From the NCBI GenBank assembly GCA_020809705.1, contig CP085829.1:5642001-5706000 (forward strand): a stretch of DNA of 64,000 nt, in the 5' to 3' direction. The position numbers and the translations under genes were made by a program. Of the stretch, positions 47,460-58,181 are shown one piece after another; the first letter of the stretch is position 1, and each line of letters opens with the position of its first letter. A model generated the notes under the pieces. The model searched no databases. It was not told the DNA's origin and was given only the letters and a program-made list of their open reading frames with translations. This DNA comes from Calonectria ilicicola (lineage: Eukaryota > Ascomycota > Sordariomycetes > Hypocreales > Nectriaceae).

Positions 47460-48056
47460 AGTGGGTGGTGCGCTACCTGTCTGTCGGGTTGCCGGTTTTT
47501 ATCAACAGCCCGACAGCCACGAAAGCATCTCCATCTAATTTGCGGCCGTTGGACGGATCAACGAACCATCCACGTTTTTTCGCATCTGTTGTTTCTTTTT
47601 ACATCATGCAAAAGAACTATCTAGAAAATCTTGATGACGATTACGCATTCCGCAAGTCGCAGTATCCTTGCGTGCATGGTCTGCGTTGGCTTTTTTGCTG
47701 CATCTCTGGTTTTTTATCCCGCTCTGCTAACAAGAAATGGCCTGTTGTTGTGTACTTTTTTTTTTTCCTTCTGAGCTTGTTCGGCAATCAAGAATGCTGT
47801 GCCAAAATTTTGAAGCATTGACGCACGCGCACGCCATGGATCTAGCCCATGTTCTAGCTCACGGCACTCGCCTCCCCTGGAGCGAGGGGGGGAGGGAGCC
47901 ACATGCTCGTGTCGTCCGCGCGCCCTGTTCCAGAGCAAGCCTATGTTTTAATCGACGCTGAAAATTCCCCCATCCAGAAATCTATTCTCCGACAGGTTTC
48001 GGGCGGGGAGGTCCACACCTGTGAGGAAACGTGCCCATTGGCACAAATGCTAAGAT

Positions 48057-48140
48057 TGGATGATTTCCTTTTCTGTCGGATTCCGAAGGTTTGTACTTTA
48101 ACACTGGATGATTTCCCGTCTTGTCGGAAACCGAGGTTTT
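48057..48140. repeat. Two-copy tandem repeat, period about 47 bp
   Basis: TGGATGATTTCC followed by a TGTCGGA...CCGA-AGGTTT core occurs at 48058 and again at 48105 with moderate divergence. Confidence 0.7.
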
Positions 48141-48146
48141 GGGTGA

Positions 48147-48262
48147 GCAAGAGGCTGGCTGGCAACATAATAGAGGAATTCTGAAACAGGCGTGCCAAAA
48201 TTAGTGCACAAATACTACCCGACCTGCGACTGAGTATCATGTAAACACAGCCAGCCTCTTGC
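48147..48262. repeat. Inverted repeat, 15-nt arms, 86-bp loop
   Basis: GCAAGAGGCTGGCTG at 48147-48161 is exactly complementary to CAGCCAGCCTCTTGC at 48248-48262. No clear target-site duplication was seen. It could be a tiny MITE-like element or a hairpin. Confidence 0.7.
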
Positions 48263-49485
48263 AATCAAGACGGATACAGTAGTTCATCGCTCCCCGTTCT
48301 AATTTCATTGGCTCGGCAGACCTAGGGGACTCTGCTGTCAAAGCTGCAGTTAATATTTTGAGATTCCGACCTGTTCGACGCCCACGGCCTGTTCCGGTTG
48401 GCACCGCGAGTTTGGTTGCATTGCATCCTCCCCACGTTCCAGATCCGTCTCAAGTTCTCGCCAAACCCGTACTCTCGGTAATTGACACAAAAAAAAAGAA
48501 AAAAATGCATGCCAGCTGAATCTAGATTCTGTACAACCCCAGATGCCTTGGGCCAAAAAAAAAAACTGACCTATACCTTGCATCGCAGACCCGAACAGGA
48601 TGATGCATGGGCACAACGCGAACCGTCGTGAATCGGCTTCAGGCGAGAAAGAGGCTACCCTGAAGCAGAATTGATGAAAATTAATAAACTAAGAAACAAA
48701 CACGCCCCCAAGGTGTTCGTTTAAGAAAAAAAGAATGATGGCCCGCACGTCTTTAAACTGCCATCATGTGCCTGTGCGAGGTATACTAGTATCCCAATCG
48801 TAAAACATTTGTTTTAGTGCCATACCACCCAAACGCCTGATCTGCGCCACCATCAGGTGTGTTGCTCTTTATCGACTCCTATGCTCCTGTCCAGGGATGA
48901 ACAGATCTCATGGCCTTTCTATACACACCCATTCACACCAGTTCCAAAAATGGAAAAATTAAATTGTGGTACCAAACACAACCATATTGTCTTTGACATA
49001 TTCGCTCTAGTCTGTTTCTTTGTCTCCCTCGTCTTGTCTCCCCGCCAGATGTCTTGGCTGGCGTGTCTAAGAATTGGATCTTCGTCCTGCCACGCGAGAC
49101 GAAGTAGAGCCAATAAGATAGCCTTGGCAAAAGAAAAAGAGATGGAATGAAAATTTTAGTTCTCTAGCCATTTTTTGAGTAGTATCATACTTGCTTTGGA
49201 GTCCAAAGACCTTGGACTGGCTAATTAAAACTCCAAGGTTGTTACTCTTCATCACCATCCACCCACGGCGGGAACTCGGCAGAAGCAAGACTATTTCTTA
49301 CCACAAATCCAATATCTCAAAATCTAAAGAAGTCATTGCCCTATAATCTAGGAGCATAATGTAAGCTTATTCCTGTCATTGGGCGTGACACGCCGGTATG
49401 ATACAAGCCTGCTTGAAGGATCGTGACTAGCAGCTCAGGAGCGGTTGCTACCCTAGAGTACTACTTGAAACGGGCTTCGACCATC

Positions 49486-49817
49486 TAAAAATAGAGAACA
49501 TAGCTCTGTAGATCGTTGGTCAACGGTTTGGCCAGAACGCTTTCCTCTAGATACTGGCGATCCGTGTCCTTCCCATCAATGATCATCGCAATGGGTGTGC
49601 CCTAGAAGACCAAGAGTGGCCCGAGTTTGATATCATTGGTGGAGCGGGTCTTAATGCCTTGGGGTTTGCAGCTACACGGGCAGGAATATTTATATCCGTT
49701 GTTGATGCGGATGGTATAGACGAAAAAATTCCTCCTTAAATTATCCTGTGTTGGCTCGCATATCAATTGAATTTGGTACAAGACGGAGCTGTTCATGTCG
49801 GAAGTCATGTGTTCCAT
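49486..49817 (-). pseudogene. Decayed protein-coding fragment with in-frame TAG codons
   Basis: On the - strand an ATG frame of 71 residues (ends KLGPLLVF) hits TAG. It then continues in the same frame with 37 protein-like residues (GTPIAMIIDGKDTDRQYLEE and on to YVLYF) before another TAG. Further in-frame TAGs follow, with short readable stretches such as VATAPELLVTILQAGLYHTG to about 49390. TAG from CAG is the expected product of C to T mutation. The family is not recognised; it could also be an exon-bearing gene whose introns I misread. Confidence 0.4.
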
Positions 49818-50685
49818 TGCTCGTGGATGGGTTCAAGCTTTCGAGCGTTTATTACATGTATGGAAATCATGGCCAATGACGCTTAGTCAGGTCAGCCTAG
49901 CATCTTCAAAGCATGATACTTGACACATTCAAAAATATTTCCTGGGGTGGCTTCCTCATAAATTTAGCTTATATGCTTGAGGCAATGGTGGAGTGTAGCT
50001 CCCGACGTTTCGCGGTGCTTTGATCTCATCGCATCACCGTTACCTGACACCGTGGATACCCACACCCCTCACTAAATCGAATCTACCTCAACCACGTCCA
50101 TTCGTCGGCCTGCAACCGATACCAGCCCCCTCCAGTTTGATTAATCCTTCTTCTTGAAATGACGTTGAGAAAATACCTTCAAAATTCTTAGAGATAAAAC
50201 GCTAAGTGCTACTTGCTAGGACCAACCAAGCGTTCAAAATTGCTCTCAATTTGTAGCAGACCAATTTTAGTGTAGCAGAGGCATGATGAATGGTCAAAGT
50301 TGCTGAAATGCGCTTGACATCAACAGATGATGGTTCCTTAATGATTTAATAAAGTATTTGTCCAAAATTATGCCAGATATATTTTAGCTCTTAATAAACC
50401 CCCAAAAATATAAAGTAATTGGCGATCATATGTCCTCACATATACGTTTTAAATAGTTACATGGCTCATTTTTCTGCGGAGCTCTGAACTCATTCTGCGG
50501 GGAGTGTTTAGGGTAGCTCACTTTGGACCGACCCGTCGTACACTTTTGACAGGTCACTCACTCACTGTAGTGCTGTAATGTGCGCTGTATTGCGGCGACG
50601 ACCAACATCCCGACTTTTAGCCTGCAACATGACTAGATCAGCAAATTGAGCCACTTCGTGATAGTTCCAAAGGCTTCGCACCGCA
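49818..50685. other. AT-rich spacer upstream of the 282-aa gene
   Basis: No gene seen. Forms the promoter side of the gene starting at 50686. Confidence 0.55.
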
Positions 50686-51594
50686 ATGGCAATCGAAGAG
50701 ACTTTCGAAATACCAGCTCGTGAATTCATCACTGATGCTCTTCGCCCCGCCATCCCCAACCGCGATCCGACCGCAATCCGCTACATGTCGATCCTCTCGG
50801 ACACCATGCACCGCGCTCCTAACCTAAAATATGCTTATGGAACTTGGGGCTATACAAGTAAGTTGCTCATTGGTCTTGTAGACGGCTTCTGAAACGGCGA
50901 CTGACCTTCGTCCAAAGTCTTCCGCACAGTGTACACTAAGGAATCCGATCGGCTATTCCCCATTGCAATGGAGAAGCTTCACAAGTGGTTGACTCAATAT
51001 CACTTCCATGCGAATCGCTTCAACGGGTGGGGCGAAAAAGGCCTAGCAAAACAAAAAAGCAATGGCTCAGTGAATGATGAATTGGCCCGTCGATTCCGAA
51101 TAGAGCTCCTGGAGGATGCTGAACTAAATATCCCAGACCTCCGAGGGGCTGCTGTTGAAGATGTTCAACTTCTTTGTGACCGCTTCTGTAGTTGGGTTAC
51201 CAGCAAAGGGGGCGACCCAGATTGCGGCGATTGCTCTACAATTCCTCGGATGCTCGTTTTTCTTGCAATCGATTCAAAATCACTCCATGATTTGGCTTTT
51301 ATGGACGACGAGACTCCACCACTTCGCACAGCAGTTGACTTACAGGAGCGGCGGAGCTGGAGAAATAAAGAAACTGGTTGGTTATGGGCATTTGATTACC
51401 CAGCAATTCGGGACTACGATCCAGACTATCTGCCCGCTAGCGAAAGGGGATGGATGAAAATGGATCTTTGCTTTCTCGAGGGTTCCTGGTTCTTCAAGGC
51501 GAATGGGTTGGATAGAGGTAGGATCTTCTCGTGCGATCAAGTCACAGAAACATCTGGCGAAGTTGGATTCTGGATTGATGGTTCACATTTCTAA
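50686..51594 (+). CDS. Uncharacterised fungal protein, 282 aa
   Basis: Exons 50686-50857 and 50918-51594; the 60-nt intron is GTAAGT...AAAG. Joining gives YGTWGYTIFRTVYTKESD, which resembles the N terminus of a large, fungal-only family of hypothetical proteins that I have seen in Sordariomycetes; function unknown. The protein is soluble-looking, rich in Trp and Asp, with three Cys around residues 170-185 and a Trp-rich segment (GWLWAFDYP, GWMKMDLCFLEGSWFF). No signal peptide or membrane helix. It sits alone at the edge of the gene-poor region, in keeping with an accessory, fast-evolving gene. Confidence 0.7.
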
Positions 51595-52344
51595 ATTAAT
51601 CGAGAATGTGTCCAGAGATATGCTGAAATTATTCTCCAATCGTGGATTTGTCGAGGATATCAACTCGGCGGTTTATCGAGCATCATCTACAAAGGCATGC
51701 ACCTTTATGACTTCTGTACTGCAATTTGATCGTAGGGGAAAAATAGAAGATTTTATGTTTAAAATAAACTTATTTATTATACAATTCTTATTCTTATGGA
51801 TTAAGGAGGTTCGGAGTAGAGAGCGTATACGCTTTTAGAGGTTGTACTGTACATCATAGGCGGCCTGAATTGTTGTGCCATATCCTGTTGGCAGATACCG
51901 AGAGAAACCTATTTCATGCAACGATATTCACGGCTACAGAAGCTAGCACCTGGCACATGTCAGCATCCGTTTTGGAACACTGGTTGATTCACCAATTTGG
52001 ATTCAAGTGGCTGAAAGAAACTTGGACCACAAAGGATAACCTGCGCTTCTGCTGTCAGGATACACCGTCACAAATGCCAGTAGGAGAATTCTCGTTGCCT
52101 GTGATCATCTGAGCAAAAGCAGACGACGCATTTTTGAAACGCGGGGCATTCCTCTCCTCTCGCATGTGGTTAATGCGGCATGTTGACAGACCTGAAACGA
52201 TGCACGAAATCACTAGCGTCGACGGCTTGGTCAGTATCCAGGTTGCAAAGGACAGATGCGATTGGCCGAGCCATCGATGTGTTTAATGTTCTTGATATTT
52301 AAATTTAGGGGAATTTGTTCGGTCGTTTACAAAGCTCTTGTCTC
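51595..52344. other. Spacer between convergent genes
   Basis: AT-rich, between the 3' ends of the 282-aa gene and Sam50. A frame at 51870-52112 lacks an ATG and was not accepted, though its composition is somewhat protein-like, so a decayed exon is possible. Confidence 0.5.
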
Positions 52345-54088
52345 TTATAAAAAGTTAATTCCCACGCCCACCTGCAAGCCCTTTGTCGAGGCTTCGCCCT
52401 TGCGCATCACCAGGGGCAAGCTAAAGTTGAGTTCAAATCGGGCCACGGGGTGGGCGTAGACAAGACCTACACCCGCAGCCAGACTGGGGAGACCGTTGAA
52501 GAGATCGCCGACGGCATTGCCCATGCCCTTTGCCACAGCTGAGGCGTTGAGGCTCTGGACGCCACCCTCGGTGGACTTGCTCTTGTTCTTGAGCGCCACG
52601 AGGCGACCGCCGTTAGCAAACAGCTGGAAGCGGAGCCCAGAGTCAGGTCCCTTGTAAGGCACTGGGAGGAGCATGTTGACGCTGCCAGCAGCAAAGAGGT
52701 CACCACCAACAGAGTCTTGGCCGTCGTGGGGTCCCAAGCCACCAAGCTTGAAGCCTCGGACGTCGGTAGGGCCGCCGAGTTGGAAGCGGTCGTTGAGTCT
52801 GCTAGGGCGGATCTTGCCGTTATATTCATAGCCAATAGGTAGCGGGCATAGGGCACCGAATCGGAGCCCTCCACCAATAGAGATTCCGGTCCTGTGAGGG
52901 CAGCCAGGAATGCCAACGGGGACAGCACCTCCAATTTCGAATTCACCCTTGGAAAAGGCAACATCTCCGCCAAGAGGTCCTACACCAGCGAATTCAAGAC
53001 CAGAGCGGATCATGTAACCACTCTGGGGCAATTGGGGGTTATCACGCCTTTCTCGGTAAAAGGTGTGCTTGACTGAGCTCTTAATTGTGTCGCCAGCATC
53101 AGCCCGTACGGTTGGGCTTGCAGTGGAGCCAAGACCAGTAATCTGACGCCAAACACCAGAGTATTCAACAGACTGGGTATCTCGCTGCTCGTTGAGCCAC
53201 GAGAATCGCAGAGAACCGCCCTTGAGCACCTCTTCGTGAGAGGCCCAGGGCTTCTCTGCCGCCGAAGCCAACCCTTCCAGGGATATTCTGTAGTCTGGGT
53301 TGCTCTTGAAAGGAGCGCTTAGGTTGGCGCTGTAGGCAGATCGAGTGCGAGTACCGGCCTTGGCGTTGAGGGTGAGCATCTCGGCACCACCAAACATATT
53401 GCGCCATAGTAGCGAACCGTAGGCAGACCCCTCGCCATTTCCAACATCGGTACCGGTCTGGAGCTTGAAGCGGGAAAGCTCTTGCACTCGAATGTCAACA
53501 TTTACATCGGTGGGAGAGGACGAGGGGTCGGTCTGCTGGGCCGAGGTGAGGAAGACTTCGGGCTGCGGGCGGAAGATTTCTTTCTTCAGTCAGTTCATGC
53601 TGCTCGGGACGGCAGGAGTTTTGCCGATAAGGACATACGGAGACCGTCAAGTTTTGCGCTGACATTACGGAGCTTGGCAATGACATCGCCAATCGTAGTG
53701 TCCGAGTTGTGCTGGTCAGAGATGAGGGGGTGAACAATGGGGTCGAAGAAAGTGGTGCGGGTGTTGGTAGCTCCATGAATTCGAATCTCGTTGATAGTCA
53801 TGGGAGCGGCCATTTGATCACCAATCTGCGGTAGAAAATTAGGATTAAATCACTCATGGAACCGTAGGGCAAAGACGTGCCACCTGCGCCATTCGGCGCT
53901 GCTTGGCTTCCTCCTCCTCATGGCGAAATTCGGGCTTCGATTCGGCCTCCCGAAGCAGAGAGCCAGTGTCGGCATGTAATTTGCTAAAGGGGTCGGAGGT
54001 CTTGGAGGGATCAGTAATTAGGGTCAAGCACACAAAGAGGCTCCAATGGACTCACGGAGACCCCCACGGAGCTCGGGAATGAAGCCAT
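52345..54088 (-). CDS. sam50: Sam50/Tob55 mitochondrial outer-membrane assembly protein
   Basis: Exons 54088-54056, 54000-53884, 53825-53639 and 53579-52345 encode 523 aa. Sam50 is the Omp85-family beta-barrel core of the SAM complex, which inserts beta-barrel proteins into the mitochondrial outer membrane. The N-terminal part contains a single POTRA-like segment (MTINEIRIHGATNTRTTFF and on to VNVDIRVQE). The C-terminal barrel begins near FKLQTGTDVGNGEGSAYGS and has the Omp85 signature region FQLGGPTDVRGFKLGGLGP, ending in VGVGINFL with a C-terminal aromatic/hydrophobic strand. Exon 1 has only 33 nt. The third intron uses an AAAG acceptor, which restores LDGLQIFRPQPEVFL. It is head to head with Ubc6 across 823 bp. 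Confidence 0.92.
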
Positions 54089-54911
54089 CGTCACAGGCTC
54101 AAAGACCGCAACCGTTGCTTGTCAAAAGCGCAACCAGCAATATTCCAAGTGGTGGTTCGACGGATCCCGGTAATGAGCGGGAGCTGTCCGGGTTTCGTGT
54201 GTGGCGCATGCTCCATTTACTGGCCCCGCTTCCCACTTAGCACCCAACCCAAGCGTAGGCATAAGGTGTGGCACACGATGTAGATTTTTTTTCTCGTGAC
54301 CTCTCAATGATAAGAAACAGAATAAAGGAAAACATGATGGAATAAAGAAATTGGAAAATACGTAAAAACGGAACAAATAGAACAAAGAAACATAAAGGGA
54401 TTGTTGGAATTATTTGTTTATTGTGTGTGCTTGAACCCTTTTTTTTTCTCACCTGTGTTCTTTCTTGCATTCATTCATGCTTAGGCTGCTCTGATCCACT
54501 AGCCTCCTCTCGTGGCGGCCCACTTGCTAGGGTTCCCTTGGTTCCCAACGCTCACATGCAAACGATGGCAAGCCACGCGTGGCTGGTGAGTGCCGGCCGG
54601 GGTCGGGGTCGCCCTCCCCCCGAATGATGTCGTCGTTCCCTGCGCAGTTCAAAGACACTCAATCTTCGACGCTTCTTCATCTACACCTCATCCACTTCCG
54701 GCCCATCATCTCCACTGAGCGAGCGTCTTGATTCCCTCGCTGTCTGTCCTTCTTGTTTTTTGCGCTTTTTTATTCTTTCTCTGCTTCATTCCCTTCGGTT
54801 TCGAGTGCCTCAGCAACCCCCGACTCCCATTACTCACGCGACCAGCAATCTGGTCACTTCCCTCCTGGTCTCTGCGGCGATCCCCCGTGCTCGCTGTCGA
54901 CCACCGTCATC
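54089..54911. promoter_or_regulatory. Divergent promoter, Sam50 / Ubc6
   Basis: An 823-bp interval holding both 5' regions. The Ubc6 side ends in CT-rich sequence (about 54660-54790). No perfect TATA box was seen. Confidence 0.5.
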
Positions 54912-55838
54912 ATGGCCAGCAAAGCTGCCAACAAGCGAGTATGTCTTCCCGCCTCCGTCGAACCTCTCGCGACTCTAGCTAACTCCTTTCCTCCAGTTGA
55001 CTCGCGAATACAAGTCCATCTCCGAGAACCCGCCACCTTACATCACCGCTCACCCCTCCGAATCTAACATCCTCGAGTACGCGCCCATTTGCTCTACTAA
55101 CAAGGTCGTCTCAAATGCTAACTCTGATGTTCTAGGTGGCACTACATTATTACCGGCCCTGAGGACACTCCTTATCATGGAGGCCAGTATTGGGGTACCC
55201 TAATGTTCCCCCCGAACTATCCGTTTGCGCCGCCAGCGATTCGCATGCATACCCCATCCGGGCGCTTCCAGCCATCCACCCGACTGTGCCTCTCAATCTC
55301 CGATTTCCACCCAAAGTCCTTCAACCCCGCATGGGAAGTTTCCACTATTCTTATCGGTCTTTTGTCTTTCATGACGAGCGAGGAGATGACGACTGGCTCA
55401 GTCTCCAGCACTGCGGCTGAGCGACGGTACCTGGCTTCCCGGTCCCGGTGGTGGAACTCAACCGGCAATGGATCCAACGCAAAGAGCAATCCCGCCATGA
55501 AGGGAAATGTCAAGGCCGGCGACGGTGGCGCCAAGTTCCGCTCGGAATGGCCCGAAGTTGATGTCGAGAACTGGGAGTGGATGAAGAAGAACAAGGTCGA
55601 CCCTGTGACGGGCAACCGACTCGACAGCGACAATGCCGCTTCATGCCGACCGCAGCTCGGTATTGCTGCTTCAGGCAGCGGCCACCAGGCGCAAGCCGTC
55701 GTCGATGCCGTCGTTCAACAGCGAGAGGCCGGAACAGGCTGGATCTACCGAAATAAGCTTCTCGTTGCAGGCGCTGCTATTTTTATATACGTACTCATTG
55801 CCAGGCTGGTGAGTGGAGATGGCCATCATTCCTCATAA
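54912..55838 (+). CDS. ubc6: ER-anchored ubiquitin-conjugating enzyme E2 (Ubc6)
   Basis: Exons 54912-54938, 54997-55076 and 55136-55838 encode 269 aa. The N-terminal UBC fold includes RLTREYKSISENPPPYI, MFPPNYPFAPPAIRMHTPSGRF and the active-site Cys87 in STRLCLSISDFHP. The Cys has the same residue number as in yeast Ubc6. A linker of about 90 residues precedes a C-terminal tail anchor (about residues 243-262, LLVAGAAIFIYVLIARLV) that places the enzyme on the cytosolic face of the ER for ERAD with Doa10-type ligases. Exon 1 is only 27 nt and would be easy to miss. Splice joins are exact. Confidence 0.95.
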
Positions 55839-58181
55839 AGCGAGCAAGTATGCAATGATTCTGCGCCACGCCCGATGGTGCGACTTTGCTTTCTACGGGT
55901 TTCTCAATAGCGCCGGGATGGGTTTAAGTGTCAGACATGAGAAGACTCGCGTCTTGAGTATGGCGTTCTAGGGCACACAGCAACAAACAGTCTTAACTTG
56001 GTTTTTGGTGAATGGAGTTAATTTAACAGCGTTCATCTATCTATGGGATTGGTGAGCACTGCATTGGCTTAGGCCTTCGAGGCGGTTAGACCACTCAATC
56101 ATACCAGCCAGTTCATCACAAGGTAGTAGTAATAAAGAAAAATTATGAATGGGAACTCTCTTGACTATCAGCAAAGTGGTGTCGGGCCGATAGGCGCGAA
56201 TACATGCGTACATGTCGCGTTGGTCCAATTATAGAATCTTTCCCCGAGTACGTATTTGTTGAATCGGCAATCGGCATCGGTCCAACCGACGAGGCTTGAG
56301 GAACAACGTCATATCTCGGCCCGCCCAAGAGTCCAAGGCTTACTCTGCTTATGCACGGCGTGAGCCCAATCGGATCTTATCCTAGAAGCACGGAATGCGA
56401 GGCGTTTGCAGGAGATGTTCCAGGCTGCTGCTCTTGGGCAATTGTTTATCAACCGATGCCTTCCTTATCTGCTTAGATGAGAATTTGCGATCAATTACTG
56501 AAAAGGGGAGCCATGTGATGGAACCCCAGCTTTACTAGAAGCAGAATAATAACGTGGTTTACAAAGAAGATGGCGGTCCTTTGCTATCTCACCATCTCCC
56601 TGTGCGGGGAAATGATGAAAATGACTCAGGTTGAAGAGCCAATGCATTGGTTGATACACGACTGTTCTTGGATGGGTTGAAATATCACTCTCTCGAGTTT
56701 CACAGCATGGAGAGCTGAGTGATGATCTTTTCTGCCTAGAGCTTGGAGTCGTAGTGGGCTTGACGTGGCGTGGCCAAGGCCGTGTGTCTTACATTGTGAG
56801 ACAGAGAGGGGCGAGTACTTGGTAGGGCAGTGCGAGAATAGGGAATTGAAGCCGATCGGGAGTACGAGGCAGTGAATCTTGGCTGCGTTGGGGTCTGGGA
56901 AAAGCTGAAAATAAGCGTGCTCTTGTCTAGCTTGGAGCTGGTTCTGAGATTGTGAAGGGGTGAAACATGGTTCAGGACAAACATCGAAGCTCTAATACTT
57001 GTTTTCCTTTTAAAAGATGTAAGCGATGATCAGAACCTAGACTTTTTTTTTCATCAATTTTCATTTGAGGTCTTTCCGCTAGATTTCTGTCAATGCTTCA
57101 TCTGTTCCTAGTGTAAAGAGTTTGCATCCCCTATTTTCTACTGGTAGTATTATAATTTATGGGTGAGCTGAGACATCTAATCAGCGATGTACTCACACTG
57201 TCGGCGAAAAAAGTAAGCACAAGTAGGATTATGACATCAGGCATTAAGCATTAACATTAAGACCCCAGAATCAAGCATAGTGCAAGAAATATGAAGGAAA
57301 AAAACAGTAAGAACAAAAAAGAGGTAGCATGAGAACTGAAAGCCAATATTGGCGCACGTACAACCTCGTTTTCCCCCCTCCTCCCCGAAAGCAGCAATTC
57401 ATCATCCTTGGCACTTAGGAGAATTATCGTGTCATTCGACTTACCCGGTAGGTTTTGACCATGCTCGACTCCACTTTCTGGTGGGTTGTGCGCGGCACTT
57501 GCGAAAGCCGACTTTCAGCCGACGCAGAAGCAGCATCCAAGGAGGCCCGGGCCCTAGCACTACTCCTGTAGGCGTTCCACGGAAGGCTTCCATGGGGCTC
57601 CGTAGTTGGGCTGGGCACTTTAATTGGCACTGGCAGCCAGTAATCGTCGGTCGTCAGGCCCAACAGCAGTCCACTACACTAGCCACTTTACGCGTGCGGG
57701 GAGCTTTTTCGCACTGGAAAAAAAATTGTGACGAAAGCCGGGGAGCCGTTGGACCATGAGAGGGCACATCTCCGATCAGCATCGCCGCCGCCGCACTCGC
57801 CCTCCGCTCCGCATCACCAACCTACGGCCGTCGACTCTGCTGGGCCTCTGAAGTGCCCGTCGAGTCACTGCGGAAGGCTGCGTAGAGCATCGTCTCCATC
57901 AGTGCATCACCTCCCGATCTCGGAATTGCCCACTGTTCGCTGTTCGCTGTTCACTGTTCGTTGTTCACTGTTCGTTTGTAGCCTCTTCTTTCTTGCCTTT
58001 GCCTGAGGCTCCTCTCATCTCCTCCTTTACTTGCTCTGAGCAAACGCCCATCCAACTGCTGGCCCTCATGCCGCCTCCTGCACCGGATCTCTAGACCCTC
58101 CCCTCTCCTCCTCGTCTGGCACGCGGCCATCTAAATCTCGACATCGACAACCGCCACTGTCCCGATCGACCTGTGCCCAGC
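55839..58181. other. 2.3-kb spacer
   Basis: No supported gene. The left part is AT-rich; the right part is CT-rich promoter-like sequence with the GTTCGCT minisatellite. Confidence 0.6.
57931..57974. repeat. Heptamer minisatellite (CTGTTCG/CTGTTCA)
   Basis: About six degenerate units in the upstream region of the Pro/Ala-rich gene at 58182. Confidence 0.8.

Larger units (their letters stand above)
47460..49340. other. Gene-poor spacer
   Basis: No supported gene. It holds the tandem repeat at 48057-48140 and the inverted repeat at 48147-48262, plus several A- and T-tracts. Confidence 0.55.

Noticed and set aside
51870..52112. 80-aa open frame on + strand
   Set aside because: It begins with TTG, no ATG at the start, no splice partner found. 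Could be a decayed exon but not supportable.
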